Numbered from the stretch's first letter, positions 18,817 through 27,743 are shown. The stretch: 64,000 bases of DNA from Leptospira johnsonii (GCF_003112675.1 NZ_BFAY01000008.1:62001-126000), one strand, 5' to 3'. Numbers and translations are program-made. Notes: generated by a model from the letters alone, not told the origin.

Positions 18817-18845
18817 TTGCAGATGATGAAAGCTCCTTGTATAAT
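18817..18845 (+). promoter_or_regulatory. Candidate sigma-70 promoter of AraC gene
   Basis: TTGCAG at 18817-18822 and a perfect TATAAT at 18840-18845 are separated by 17 bases, about 38 bases before the AraC start codon. The -10 box sits inside a 16-base sequence (18837-18852) repeated exactly at 20940-20955. Confidence 0.5.
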
Positions 18846-18882
18846 TCTGCAACCTTGGGTAAAAACTTTATAGGCTCTCACT

Positions 18883-19701
18883 ATGGAAATTAATTCTAGT
18901 TCACTCCAACGACAGGAAAGGATTTGTATTTGGGGGAGCCGTTGTTTGTTTGCAGGCTATCTTCCCGATCTAACTTTGCGTCGAAGAGCAGCAGCAACAG
19001 TTTGTATCGGTTTGGACGGAGAGTTCCAAGTTTCTTTGAATGATACAGATTGGATCGGCTTTCGAACTGCACTCATTCCCCCCATGGTGGATCATTCTAT
19101 CCGATTCTCTGGAAACTTTTGTGTATTGCTCTTTATGGATCTAAGCAGTCCGAATTACGAATCCTTAAGAGCATCCAACCTAGAAAGTGAAAATGAAGGT
19201 ATATTCATTTCATTAAGAGAAGAAGAACAACTATTCGATTCAATCAGCAAAATCCTATCTCTCAATTCCGATTCGGAAGAGAGATTATTAGAATTACTAA
19301 ATCAAATCCCTCCAATCGTAGAGAATGGATATAGAATGAAAGACCCTCGTATCCAAAAAATTGTGGAACTAATTACCACAATGCCTCATGAAGATCATTC
19401 TGCAAAAGATCTAGCTGAATTTGCAAGTATGTCCGTTTCTAATCTAGAGCACCAATTCAAAAAAGAGATCGGTATCCCATTTCATTCTTTTCGCACTTGG
19501 TTCCGGCTTAAATTAACTGTGTATTCACTTTTACATGGAATGAGCCACACAGATGCAGCCCATCGAGCAGGATTTTTCGATTCTGCTCATTTCACCCGAA
19601 CTTTTCGTGCCACATTCGGATTACCTCCTTCCGAAATATTTAGAAGCACAAGACATTTGAAATCATTTATAGAAGTGCCGGCAAGTTATGCGGAAGCCTA
19701 A
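18883..19701 (+). CDS. AraC-family transcriptional regulator
   Basis: A 272-residue regulator. An N-terminal effector or cupin-like region (about 1-150) is followed by two helix-turn-helix motifs (about 160-260). The first is DLAEFASMSVSNLEHQFKKEIG and the second contains DAAHRAGFFDSAHFTRTFRATFG, the AraC signature. The N-terminal half begins with WGSRCLFAGYLPDLTLRRRAA, resembling regulators that sense small molecules through an AraC-binding domain. Candidate targets are the divergent methyltransferase gene (17876-18721) and possibly the persulfide operon, since both this promoter region and that operon share a 16-base motif; this is inference. Confidence 0.88.
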   Translation: MEINSSSLQRQERICIWGSRCLFAGYLPDLTLRRRAAATVCIGLDGEFQVSLNDTDWIGFRTALIPPMVDHSIRFSGNFCVLLFMDLSSPNYESLRASNLESENEGIFISLREEEQLFDSISKILSLNSDSEERLLELLNQIPPIVENGYRMKDPRIQKIVELITTMPHEDHSAKDLAEFASMSVSNLEHQFKKEIGIPFHSFRTWFRLKLTVYSLLHGMSHTDAAHRAGFFDSAHFTRTFRATFGLPPSEIFRSTRHLKSFIEVPASYAEA

Positions 19702-19734
19702 TAGATTGGGATACTCAACTAGAATATTACGATA

Positions 19735-20889
19735 TTATTCATAGCTAAGATACGTCGTCATCTGTCCCTTACCTTTTACATCCACTAACCTTCTAATTTC
19801 AATCTGAGAAGTATCGTTTAATAGGTCATAAGTAGTTTCAGAGATCTGGATTCGACCTGATATACCGTGAGACTCTAATCTACTGGCAGTATTCACAGCA
19901 TCACCCCAAAGATCGTATGCAAATTTTTTCTTCCCGATCACACCGGCAATCACGGGACCTGAATGGATACCAATCCTCATCCTTAAGGGATTTCCGGATG
20001 GATCCTTTAAATTTTTTACAAACTTTTGCATTTCGATCGCCATATTCATCGCGCTTTCCGCGTGATTCTCATGCCAAATCGGAATTCCGGCAGCAGCCAT
20101 ATACGCATCTCCGATGGTTTTTATTTTTTCCATTCGGTATTTTTCTGCGAGAAGATCAAAATGAGAAAATATATCATTCAAAAAATGTACCAAAGTTTCA
20201 GGAGAAACCTTTTGGGAAATCACGGTGAAGTTCTCTATGTCCGCAAATAGTATCGAAACCATTTGATACCCGTCTGCAATTGTAGAAGGATTTCGTTTCA
20301 ATCTTTCCGCGATAGGTTCGGGAAGAATATTCAATAGAAGGTTCTCTGCCCGATCATGTTCTTGTTTGTTTTTAGAAATGAAATAGTATAAGCTGAAAAA
20401 AGTCAAAGTCCCAGCGCCAACAATATTTATCACAAAGAACAATATCTGCAAATTACGCTCTACTCTTGGTATAGGTAGATCCAGATAAAATTCGGCAAAC
20501 CCGCTTAAAACCAATACGATCAAAAATAATCCAAACCAGATCAAACCTTGACGGATTGGAGCAAAAGAAAGAGCCCCGAGTGGACAAAGTATAGCCCAAA
20601 TGATAACAGCTCCTGAATTCTCAAAACCCCCTAAGCTTAATTGTAAAAGTACAGGAAGAATTAGGATAAATAGAAATTGGAGAAATCTAAAAGCCAAATA
20701 TTTTCCAGTAGCAAAAACAAACAACAGGCTTAATAAACTTAAGAGAGCATAAGCTCCGGGAATAATTGCCGATTGCGGAAAACCTAATATAAAATATAAA
20801 AAGCTCCATAAAAAACCCGCAGCCGTAAACGCCATCGAGAAATTGATGAGCCCATCCTTATGAAGTTTATCTCGTTCTTTTGTTCTCAT
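19735..20889 (-). CDS. Membrane-bound adenylate/guanylate cyclase (class III)
   Basis: A 384-residue enzyme making cyclic nucleotide from ATP or GTP. About six hydrophobic helices fill residues 15-175. A short linker precedes the class III catalytic domain (about 195-384). Metal-binding aspartates are visible in SILFADIENFT and in the TIGDAYMAAAG stretch. The transition-state region appears as LWGDAVNTASRLE. Leptospira genomes carry many such cyclases. It diverges from the persulfide dioxygenase operon and converges with the AraC gene. Confidence 0.9.
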   Translation of the reverse strand: MRTKERDKLHKDGLINFSMAFTAAGFLWSFLYFILGFPQSAIIPGAYALLSLLSLLFVFATGKYLAFRFLQFLFILILPVLLQLSLGGFENSGAVIIWAILCPLGALSFAPIRQGLIWFGLFLIVLVLSGFAEFYLDLPIPRVERNLQILFFVINIVGAGTLTFFSLYYFISKNKQEHDRAENLLLNILPEPIAERLKRNPSTIADGYQMVSILFADIENFTVISQKVSPETLVHFLNDIFSHFDLLAEKYRMEKIKTIGDAYMAAAGIPIWHENHAESAMNMAIEMQKFVKNLKDPSGNPLRMRIGIHSGPVIAGVIGKKKFAYDLWGDAVNTASRLESHGISGRIQISETTYDLLNDTSQIEIRRLVDVKGKGQMTTYLSYE

Positions 20890-20939
20890 AATTTTTAACT
20901 CTTATTTCCTTAATTGACTGATAGAAAAAGATCCGCCGT

Positions 20940-20955
20940 TTGTATAATTCTGCAA
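20940..20955 (+). repeat. 16-base motif shared with 18837-18852
   Basis: TTGTATAATTCTGCAA occurs identically upstream of the AraC gene and upstream of the persulfide dioxygenase gene, and includes a TATAAT box. A related version (TATAATTCTGCC) lies at 55879-55890. It may be a promoter plus a regulator site, or a coincidence of promoter-like sequence. Confidence 0.4.
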
Positions 20956-21078
20956 ATTCGTAAAAAAACAGATCTCTTCTATAATTTTTTTCCAAAGAAC
21001 TGCAGGATTATACAAGGTCCAGAGAGCGGCGCATCGTATATTGATGTATATGCACGTTACAAAGGTAAAAATCCAAAA

Positions 21079-22119
21079 ATGAAAGATATTCTTTTTTACC
21101 AACTTTTTGAACCCCAATCCTCTACTTACACTTACTTGATTGCAGATCCGGAAACCAAAGAAGCCGCAATCATCGACCCGGTTTGGGAAACTGTAGATAG
21201 AGATCTAAAACTGATCCGAGAACTCGGCTTGTATCTAATGTATATTTTAGAGACCCATATTCATGCGGATCATATCACCGGAGCAGCTGAGATCCGTAAA
21301 AATACAATGGCCCAAACAGCAGTAAGCGCTTTGGCAGAAATAGATTGTGTAGATATTTTACTCGAAGATGGACGTATTCTTCCTCTCGGAAACAGACATA
21401 TAAAAGCAATCGCAACGCCTGGACATACAAACGCCTGCATGAGTTTTCTATTCGAAGGAAAGGTGTTTACAGGAGACTCACTTCTGATCCGAGGAACGGG
21501 AAGAACAGACTTTCAAGAAGGATCCGCTTCAAAGCTGTATGACAGCATCACTCAAAAATTATTCTCTCTTCCGGACGATACTCAAGTTTATCCGGCTCAC
21601 GATTACCAAGGTTTCACAAATACTACAATCGCTTTGGAAAAAAAGTTAAATCCCAGGATCGGAGGAAATCGTTCGAAAGAAGATTTTAAGAAGATCATGG
21701 AAGAACTACAACTTACTACTCCTAAAAAAATGCACTTAGCTCTGCCTGCAAATATCGGCTGCGGCAATTTGGAAATCGTAAGAACGATGAACCCGCAAAG
21801 TATATCAGGAATTCCTACTGTTTTGAATGAGGATGTATATAAGAAAATTGGAAAAGTTAAGATAGTAGATGTACGTTCTCCGGAAGAATTCCACGGAGAA
21901 TTAGGACATATTCGCACGGCACAACTTGTAACGCTTGGCCCGGAATTAACTAAATTTTTAGAAACTGGCGATCGTTTCGAAGAGATCATATTCGTATGTC
22001 GAAGCGGGAAACGTTCCACTCAAGCAACTGAAGAAAGCATTCGTTTAGGTTATAAATTCACATCCAATATGGCAGGAGGGATGGTGAATTGGAATGAGAA
22101 ATATCTGCCGAAGGAGTAA
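21079..22119 (+). CDS. Persulfide dioxygenase-rhodanese fusion (Blh/ETHE1-like)
   Basis: A 346-residue two-domain sulfur enzyme. The N-terminal metallo-beta-lactamase fold resembles ETHE1/Blh persulfide dioxygenases, which oxidise glutathione persulfide to sulfite. It has HIHADH (His60, His62, Asp64, His65), His116 in TPGHTN, Asp133 in TGDSLLIRG and His174 in YPAHDYQG. The C-terminal rhodanese domain (about 245-346) carries CRSGKRS with catalytic Cys307 for sulfane-sulfur transfer. I start at the ATG at 21079, where homology begins; an in-frame extension to 20914 is not supported. It heads an operon with two YeeE-like proteins and a TSUP exporter, as in BigR-type operons, but no ArsR-type BigR gene is adjacent. 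Confidence 0.88.
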   Translation: MKDILFYQLFEPQSSTYTYLIADPETKEAAIIDPVWETVDRDLKLIRELGLYLMYILETHIHADHITGAAEIRKNTMAQTAVSALAEIDCVDILLEDGRILPLGNRHIKAIATPGHTNACMSFLFEGKVFTGDSLLIRGTGRTDFQEGSASKLYDSITQKLFSLPDDTQVYPAHDYQGFTNTTIALEKKLNPRIGGNRSKEDFKKIMEELQLTTPKKMHLALPANIGCGNLEIVRTMNPQSISGIPTVLNEDVYKKIGKVKIVDVRSPEEFHGELGHIRTAQLVTLGPELTKFLETGDRFEEIIFVCRSGKRSTQATEESIRLGYKFTSNMAGGMVNWNEKYLPKE

Positions 22120-22124
22120 GAAGA

Positions 22125-22550
22125 ATGGCAACAGAATGGACTATGGGTCTAGTTGGCGGAGTGGTGATCGGTATCGCCGTTTCTTTAATGTTGTTATGGA
22201 ATGGAAGAGTTACCGGAGTCAGCAGCATCGTATACGGTGTTCTGGTTCCAGTCAAAGGTGATCTAGCTTGGAGATGGTATTTCATAGCTGGACTTCTACT
22301 AGGCGGACTATCTTTACAAGCTACTGCACCGGAACTTTTAGCAGTTGAGCTGCAAACAAAAACCTGGATCGGCGTGATTGCAGGAATACTTGTTGGGTTT
22401 GGTGCAATGTTAGGAGGAGGCTGCACAAGTGGACACGGAGTTTGTGGAGTAAGTAGGGTTTCACCAAGGTCCATAGTAGCAACAATCGCATTCATGGCTG
22501 CGGGTATGGCAGCAGTAATGTTCCTAAGAAAAACAGGGATGCTTATATGA
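22125..22550 (+). CDS. YeeE/YedE (DUF395) sulfur transporter, first half
   Basis: A 141-residue membrane protein with about four helices. The family signature GGGCTSGHGVCGVSRVSPRS lies at about residues 103-122. The conserved cysteine there is used by YeeE for thiosulfate passage. It matches the first of two paired half-transporters (PmpA/PmpB-like) found beside Blh dioxygenases. It starts 5 bases after the dioxygenase stop and overlaps the next gene by 4 bases, so the three are one unit. Role, by family and context: moving thiosulfate, sulfite or sulfane-sulfur species. Confidence 0.85.
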   Translation: MATEWTMGLVGGVVIGIAVSLMLLWNGRVTGVSSIVYGVLVPVKGDLAWRWYFIAGLLLGGLSLQATAPELLAVELQTKTWIGVIAGILVGFGAMLGGGCTSGHGVCGVSRVSPRSIVATIAFMAAGMAAVMFLRKTGMLI

Positions 22551-22984
22551 AATATAATCTTGGAGCATTGATCGTAGGTTTATTATTCGCCATCGGCCTA
22601 GGCCTGTCCGGAATTTTACAACCTGCAAACATTATAGGGTTTTTAGATGTTTTTGGAAAGTGGAATCCTACCCTTCTTTTCACCATGGCGGGAGCTGTCG
22701 GAGTCCATTTCATCACTTACAAATTAATACGAAAAAGAAAAACTCCAATGTTCTCAAAGGATTGGTTTATTCCAACTAGGCAAGAGATCACTCCTGCTTT
22801 AGTCATTGGAAGTTTGATTTTTGGGATAGGCTGGGGATTAGGAGGTTATTGTCCTACAGTTTCAGTCACTTCGCTTGCAAGTTTTGAAACGAGACCACTT
22901 ATCGTTTTTGTCAGCATAATATTCGGAATGTTACTATTCGGATTCTTAGATAAGAAAATGAATTTGAAAAGTAAATTAGAATAA
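22547..22984 (+). CDS. YeeE/YedE-like (DUF6691) sulfur transporter, second half
   Basis: A 145-residue membrane protein with about four helices and the second YeeE-type motif, GWGLGGYCPTVSVTSLASF (about residues 97-115). N-terminal GLGLSGILQPANIIGFLDV is also typical. It probably pairs with the preceding half to form a full two-motif transporter, which in many bacteria is a single chain. It overlaps the previous gene by ATGA and is followed within 7 bases by the TSUP gene. Confidence 0.85.
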   Translation: MKYNLGALIVGLLFAIGLGLSGILQPANIIGFLDVFGKWNPTLLFTMAGAVGVHFITYKLIRKRKTPMFSKDWFIPTRQEITPALVIGSLIFGIGWGLGGYCPTVSVTSLASFETRPLIVFVSIIFGMLLFGFLDKKMNLKSKLE

Positions 22985-22990
22985 ACTACT

Positions 22991-23797
22991 ATGCTGATCT
23001 TAGGTTATATCTCTTCCTTTATCATGGGAACTTTGCTAGGCCTGATAGGTGCCGGAGGTTCGATCCTCACAGTTCCTATTCTTTTCTATTTCTTCGGACA
23101 AGACGCGATTTACGCCACTACAAACTCACTCTTTGTGGTCGGAATAGCAGCGTTAGTTGGAACAGCAATCCAGGCAAAGAAAGGAGATACAAACATAAAA
23201 ATAGGAATGTATTTCGCAGGACCAAGCTTTATAGGAATTTATCTTGCGAGACATTTCCTTCTTCCTTCGCTACCAAACGTCTTAATTTCGGATTTCGGTA
23301 TTACTCTCACAAAACCGTTACTGGTGATGATCGTTTTTTCAATCATAATGGTTTTTAGTTCTTGGACTATGATCCGCCCCGATAATTCGGTCCCTAGAGG
23401 ATCGTCAAAACTAAATGGGATATCGTCTAACTTTCCAGCCATTGGGCTCAAAGGACTTATAGTCGGTACGATTACAGGCTTTGTGGGGGCAGGAGGAGGT
23501 TTTCTTATCATTCCCGCTCTAGTAATTTTATTCAAGTTTCCGATGAAACAAGCAGTAGGCACTTCACTTGCTATAATTTCCGCAAATTCACTTTTCGGAT
23601 TCGCAATCAGTTTTAGATCGGTACAAACAGAGAATTGTCCCTTACTTCTAACAATCTGCATGTTGGGAATCGCAGGAATGTTTTTAGGACAAACTCTTTC
23701 CTCGAGAATAAATGAAAGATATCTAAAAAGCGGTTTTGGTTATCTTGCGTTAATTACGGCTTCCTTAATTCTATGGGATCAGGCTTTGAGATTATAG
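22991..23797 (+). CDS. TSUP/TauE-SafE family sulfite exporter
   Basis: A 268-residue polytopic protein with about eight helices in two homologous halves. Each half begins with a glycine-rich motif: GLIGAGGSILTVPIL near residue 17 and GFVGAGGGFLIIPAL near residue 160. This is diagnostic of the TauE/SafE (TSUP) family of sulfur-anion exporters. In this operon it would remove sulfite made by the persulfide dioxygenase. It is the last gene; about 120 bases separate it from the glycerate kinase, so it probably ends the unit, though I see no strong terminator. Confidence 0.88.
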   Translation: MLILGYISSFIMGTLLGLIGAGGSILTVPILFYFFGQDAIYATTNSLFVVGIAALVGTAIQAKKGDTNIKIGMYFAGPSFIGIYLARHFLLPSLPNVLISDFGITLTKPLLVMIVFSIIMVFSSWTMIRPDNSVPRGSSKLNGISSNFPAIGLKGLIVGTITGFVGAGGGFLIIPALVILFKFPMKQAVGTSLAIISANSLFGFAISFRSVQTENCPLLLTICMLGIAGMFLGQTLSSRINERYLKSGFGYLALITASLILWDQALRL

Positions 23798-23916
23798 GTT
23801 ATTACTAGTCGTTTAATACGGTTGCTTCCATTTTTTTAGGATGACGGCCATTCTGCAAATTGTTAGCCTTACCTTCCCCATTACTGCCGGTCTGGTTTAT
23901 TGAACCTGGAGAGTGA

Positions 23917-25044
23917 ATGCGTTACGACCGTATCCTCATCGCACCCGACAAATTTAAAGGAACCCTTAGCGCAATGCGTGCCGCAAGAGCAATGAGCTCG
24001 GGCGTTCGCTCCGCTTGGGGCGACACTGTCCAAGTAGTCGAACTCCCTCTGGCTGACGGAGGCGAAGGGAGTCTCGTTGCCCTCCACTCACTTCGACCAA
24101 AGCTGAATCTTCGTGCAGATATCCTCTCCAACGCAAGTGGGCTCAACCGCTCCGTTTGTTACCTTGCCAACGAGACAGATGCCTACTTTGAATCTGCACG
24201 ATTGCTTTCGTTAAACTTCAGAGGCAATTGCCGACTTCCTCTTCTCGACCGCACGAGTGGTGGCGTTGGCCGATGGATTCTGCATATGCTATCCCTGAAA
24301 AAAAGGGAGTTATTTTTGTTTCTCGGAGGCACAGCAGTATGCGACGGTGGACTAGGGATCTTACTCGAATTCGGATTTCATTTGTTGGACGGCAAAGGTA
24401 ACCCGATTCATTCTCTGCGAAATTTGCCTAATGCCCGAAGGCTTATTCCTCCTACTACATTTACATCGATAGAAGCAAATATCAAAATGCTTTCGGACGT
24501 AACCAATCCTCTGTTGGGTCCTACGGGCGCTCCCCAATTGTTTGCCCCTCAAAAAGGAGCTACACCAAGCGATGTGGCATTATTGGAAGACGGGCTTGCG
24601 CGACTCTCCCATTTGTGGGCTGAGTTCGCTGAACAAGGTGAGACAAACTGGCCGAGCGGAGTCGGTGCAGGAGGTGGAATTGCACTCCCTCTTCTCGGAA
24701 TGACAAGAAAGCAGGCAACAATCGGTTCGGGCTCTTCTTTCTTTTTGGAGGAATCCGGACTGGCGAGCACGATCCGTCCTGGCGATTTAGTCTTAACCGG
24801 GGAAGGAAAGACCGATGCAGGCACCCTCGCAGGTAAGCTCGTAGATGCAGTGGTTCACCTTTGCCGCAAGGTTGGCGCGGATTGTTTGGTAATCAGCGGA
24901 GCCGTGACCGACCGAGACAGATTGGACGCAGCCAATTATCCCAAGACAATAGCGGTTTCAACTAATGGTAAGATACCGTCACGTAAAGAAGCCGCTAATG
25001 AACTATCCCAGGCCGTTAAGCGAGCTCTCGCCTTAGAAAAATAA
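23917..25044 (+). CDS. Glycerate kinase (GlxK/GarK family)
   Basis: A 375-residue cytosolic enzyme phosphorylating D-glycerate, usually to 2-phosphoglycerate in this family. Visible family motifs are the N-terminal APDKFKGTLSA, ELPLADGGEGS (about residue 45), the GGTAVCDGG nucleotide-site loop (about 136), GVGAGGGIALPLLG and the late LTGEGKTDAGTLAGK. GGAG lies 7 bases before the ATG. The gene's base composition is visibly richer in GC than its neighbours, especially in the first 300 bases, which hints at acquisition from elsewhere. It stands alone between the persulfide operon and the convergent flgF-like gene. Confidence 0.9.
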   Translation: MRYDRILIAPDKFKGTLSAMRAARAMSSGVRSAWGDTVQVVELPLADGGEGSLVALHSLRPKLNLRADILSNASGLNRSVCYLANETDAYFESARLLSLNFRGNCRLPLLDRTSGGVGRWILHMLSLKKRELFLFLGGTAVCDGGLGILLEFGFHLLDGKGNPIHSLRNLPNARRLIPPTTFTSIEANIKMLSDVTNPLLGPTGAPQLFAPQKGATPSDVALLEDGLARLSHLWAEFAEQGETNWPSGVGAGGGIALPLLGMTRKQATIGSGSSFFLEESGLASTIRPGDLVLTGEGKTDAGTLAGKLVDAVVHLCRKVGADCLVISGAVTDRDRLDAANYPKTIAVSTNGKIPSRKEAANELSQAVKRALALEK

Positions 25045-25155
25045 TTGTGATCGCAAGCTTCTATAAAGAAATCATTTTAAGTATTCGAAGTAAATGCATT
25101 ACCTAAGAAGAGCAGGAGAGAGAAGCTTTGGATTATTGAAGTCAATGATAAATCA

Positions 25156-26019
25156 CTACCTCAATACATCATTCAGAAGTTTCCCCAACATCTGATCCTG
25201 TGTCTGCACAGTTTTCTGATTTGCCTCATAAGAGCGGTTAACTTCGATCATTTCCACCATTTCTGTCACTACGCTTACATTAGAAGCTTCTAAATAACCT
25301 TGGAGAAGATTCGGCTCTTCTTCTAAAAGGAAAGGCCTTGGTTCACCGGATTCGGGAGTATCGTTATAAAAAGAGTCCCCTTCTTTATCCAAATGACGAG
25401 GATTTTCCACAGTACGGATCTTGATACGATCTAAAAGAACAGGTGTTTCAAATCTATTTTTATCTGCGCCTGTAGAATTTCGAGGATCGTTACCGATCTC
25501 ACCATTGATCCAAACTTCACCGTTCTCTCTGATCAAAAAATTTCCGCGAGCCACCTTGATCGGACCGTTTTCTCCCATAAGAGGAAAACCCTGAGGAGTC
25601 ACTAAGTAACCGTTCGTATCCAGAACGAATGCGCCTGAGCGAGAAAGTCTTTCACCTCTATTGGTTAGAACACTAAAAAAAGCAGGGTGTTCTGTGCCTG
25701 GTCTGTCTTGCAGCATCATGTCGAAAGGATTATCTGTTTTCTTCACAGCACCTTGTTCGAATCTTGTATAAACTTCATTCACCTCGGCGCCTAACCCGAG
25801 TTTGCCGACCACTGGAGCCGTATCGAAGGAGCCCATAGGCACCTTGCCAACTCCGTCTTCGCTGAATCTATGGATTAAAAGTTCAGGGAAAGTTTTGAAC
25901 AACGTTGTGTCTCTTTTGAATGCGGTCTTGTCCACGTTCGCAAGATTGTTAGAGATAACGTCCATGCGCGTCTGCTGCACGATCATCCCGTTGGATCCGG
26001 TGTACATTCCTCTTAACAT
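25156..26019 (-). CDS. flgF: Flagellar basal-body rod protein, FlgF/FlgG family
   Basis: A 287-residue proximal or distal rod subunit of the periplasmic flagellum. The N-terminal rod motif is [12 protein letters not shown] with the [16 protein letters not shown] signature (about residues 22-38). The central region has [16 protein letters not shown], and the C-terminal coiled-coil has [18 protein letters not shown]. The N- and C-terminal helices pair in the rod. Length and the extra loops fit the spirochaete FlgF-like protein better than FlgG; the true flgG is at 39860-40657. AGGAG lies 8 bases before the ATG. It stands apart from the flagellar operon at 36.7-40.7 kb. Confidence 0.8.
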   Translation of the reverse strand: MLRGMYTGSNGMIVQQTRMDVISNNLANVDKTAFKRDTTLFKTFPELLIHRFSEDGVGKVPMGSFDTAPVVGKLGLGAEVNEVYTRFEQGAVKKTDNPFDMMLQDRPGTEHPAFFSVLTNRGERLSRSGAFVLDTNGYLVTPQGFPLMGENGPIKVARGNFLIRENGEVWINGEIGNDPRNSTGADKNRFETPVLLDRIKIRTVENPRHLDKEGDSFYNDTPESGEPRPFLLEEEPNLLQGYLEASNVSVVTEMVEMIEVNRSYEANQKTVQTQDQMLGKLLNDVLR

Positions 26020-26492
26020 TCGTCTTTCTCCTACTCTCTGTAAGGATCGGAGTTTTTTAAAAATCCCATTACGCTTTTGAAGACATAAAAAGAAAAAATA
26101 AGAAGGAATTCCTACCCCATCTTGGGGTTTGGCCGCCTCCCGCCCAACGGCGGGACCGGGCTGCTACGGGTTCGGCGAGTCCGCCTCATCCCACCTTCGG
26201 CGGGACAAGCCCTCCGCATCCCTGGCGGGGAATAAGAGCCCAAACTTGTCTATGAAAATCCATCCGTATTTTTGTAGGAGCTCCTACAAAATCCAGGCTC
26301 GAAAAAGGCTTGTGAAAATCAAAATTTCATGATAGAGACGGAAATCGCATTTTCCCACAAACCCACCCCCCATTCCCGACGATGGGTGGGGGTCGATTTA
26401 TACGCTGTGGGAATTCCTACAAAACCCAGGATTTTGTCTCATTCCGAAAAAACCTTTGACATCTCTTGTTCTGAGGACTATCTATCCAGAGG
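26020..26492. repeat. GC-rich palindromic intergenic block
   Basis: About 470 bases without a gene. From 26130 to 26240 the base composition turns markedly GC-rich and holds several hairpin units, including CCCGCC-caac-GGCGGG and a related TCCCACC-ttc-GGCGGGA, each followed by similar flanks. At 26270-26291 is a perfect 22-base palindrome with arms TTTTGTAGGAG and CTCCTACAAAA. A further pair of arms, TTCCCACA (26352) and TGTGGGAA (26406), encloses a C/G-rich inner stem. The string TCCTACAAAA followed by CCAGG recurs at 26283 and 26416. This looks like a composite repetitive intergenic element. Confidence 0.6.
26456..26484 (+). promoter_or_regulatory. Candidate promoter of ATP-grasp operon
   Basis: A perfect -35 box TTGACA (26456-26461) lies 17 bases before TATCTA (26479-26484). 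The predicted transcription start near 26491 almost coincides with the ATG at 26493, so a leaderless message is possible. Confidence 0.4.
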
Positions 26493-27743
26493 ATGAAGAA
26501 AAAAGGGTATTTTCTCTCCTTAGGAGCTGGCAAAAACCAGGTACCCTTGATCTCTGCTGCAAGAGCCCTGGGCTTGGAAGTCGCCGCAGTAGACAAAAAC
26601 GATAAGGCTCCCGGGTTCGCAATGGCGAGCTTGCGGATCATAGAGTCCACTTTCGAATACAGACGGATCCTAAGAGCAGTCGCAGAAAATCCATTGCCGA
26701 CCCCAATCATAGGGATCGGGACAAGATCCTTCGGCAAGGCGACGTATAGCGCAGCCTATCTTGCGGAAAAATTAAAACTAAAGTATGCAAGCACCGAATC
26801 CGTATTAAAATTTTCTGATAAACAGATCTTAAAGGAAACCTTGGCCCCTAAAGGGATTAGAGTCCCAAAAGAGATCCCGACTTCGGAGATCAAAGCTAAG
26901 TCTAAATCTTTTCCTTATCCTTGGATCTTAAAACCGAGCCAAGGTAGCGGTAAATCCGGGATCCAACTCGTGGAATCCGATTCGGATCTAAAATCTATTT
27001 CTAATTTAACTTCTCCTAAAAAACAAACCAAGTCAAAAGTTTCGGCGAATTCTCCTCATCCGGAAACTTGGCTTTTAGAAGAGTATATTCCAGGTCCTGA
27101 ATATACTGTTTTGGGATTAGTGGACCAATCCGATTTTCATTTAGTGAATATCTCCTTGAAGGAAACTTCTTCTTTTCCTCCTTTTTTAGAGGCCGCTCAT
27201 CGCCTCCCCTTTCCTAAATCTGAATTGGAAGGTGAGATCAAGATGTTATGCAGAGCCATCGTAAAGGCCACAGGCCTGAAAAATTGCCCTTTTGTAGCCG
27301 AATTCAGATCAGATGAAAATGGAGAACTTGTTTTGATCGAAGCTGCTCCTGAAGTGGGTGGTGAATATTTGGCCGACGTTTTAGTTCCTGGTTATTCCGG
27401 TTACGATTATTTTACGAATCTGGTCAAACTTTTAGTAGGAGAACCTATCGTTCCTCCCCCTTCTAGTTTAGAAATTCCTAAAAAACTAAAATCTCAAGTT
27501 CGTTTTGATATTCCACCCAGAGGTATTTCGATCCTGAAATCTTGGGAAGATTTTCCTGCAAATTACGGAGAGACTATACTTTTGAACCAAAACCTAAAAG
27601 AGCCTGGTTCCAAACTGGATACTTCTTTGGGGAATGAAACAAGGACTAGAGTTCTTTGTTTAAGATCGAAAGCATCTTCTTCGGAAGAAGAATGGAATGG
27701 CAGCGTGAAAAATCGTTTGAAGGCGGAATATGAAGCCCGCTGA
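26493..27743 (+). CDS. ATP-grasp ligase-like protein
   Basis: A 416-residue cytosolic protein of the ATP-grasp superfamily, which joins a carboxylate to an amine or thiol through an acyl-phosphate. The N-terminal Rossmann-like part is SLGAGKNQVPLISAARALG. The central ATP-binding lid is ILKPSQGSGKSGIQLV (about 145-160). Metal-binding residues are in the EEYIPGPEYTVLG and FVAEFRSDENGELVLIEAAPEVGGE segments. It resembles carbamoyl-phosphate-synthetase-like ligases such as PylC and antibiotic or peptide ligases; the substrate is not evident. It overlaps the next methyltransferase by 14 bases and heads a four-gene operon. A GAGG directly abuts the ATG, too close to be a normal ribosome site. Confidence 0.85.
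   Translation: MKKKGYFLSLGAGKNQVPLISAARALGLEVAAVDKNDKAPGFAMASLRIIESTFEYRRILRAVAENPLPTPIIGIGTRSFGKATYSAAYLAEKLKLKYASTESVLKFSDKQILKETLAPKGIRVPKEIPTSEIKAKSKSFPYPWILKPSQGSGKSGIQLVESDSDLKSISNLTSPKKQTKSKVSANSPHPETWLLEEYIPGPEYTVLGLVDQSDFHLVNISLKETSSFPPFLEAAHRLPFPKSELEGEIKMLCRAIVKATGLKNCPFVAEFRSDENGELVLIEAAPEVGGEYLADVLVPGYSGYDYFTNLVKLLVGEPIVPPPSSLEIPKKLKSQVRFDIPPRGISILKSWEDFPANYGETILLNQNLKEPGSKLDTSLGNETRTRVLCLRSKASSSEEEWNGSVKNRLKAEYEAR

Noticed and set aside
20914..21078. N-terminal extension of the persulfide dioxygenase
   Set aside because: The extension has no homology, runs over the TATAAT-containing motif, and family members begin at the ATG at 21079.
22058..22495. 145-codon ORF antisense to the YeeE-like gene
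   Set aside because: Shadow of a glycine-rich coding region; no ribosome site or domain.
26129..26332. 67-codon ORF in the GC-rich intergenic block
   Set aside because: Composition explained by palindromic repeats, no motif.
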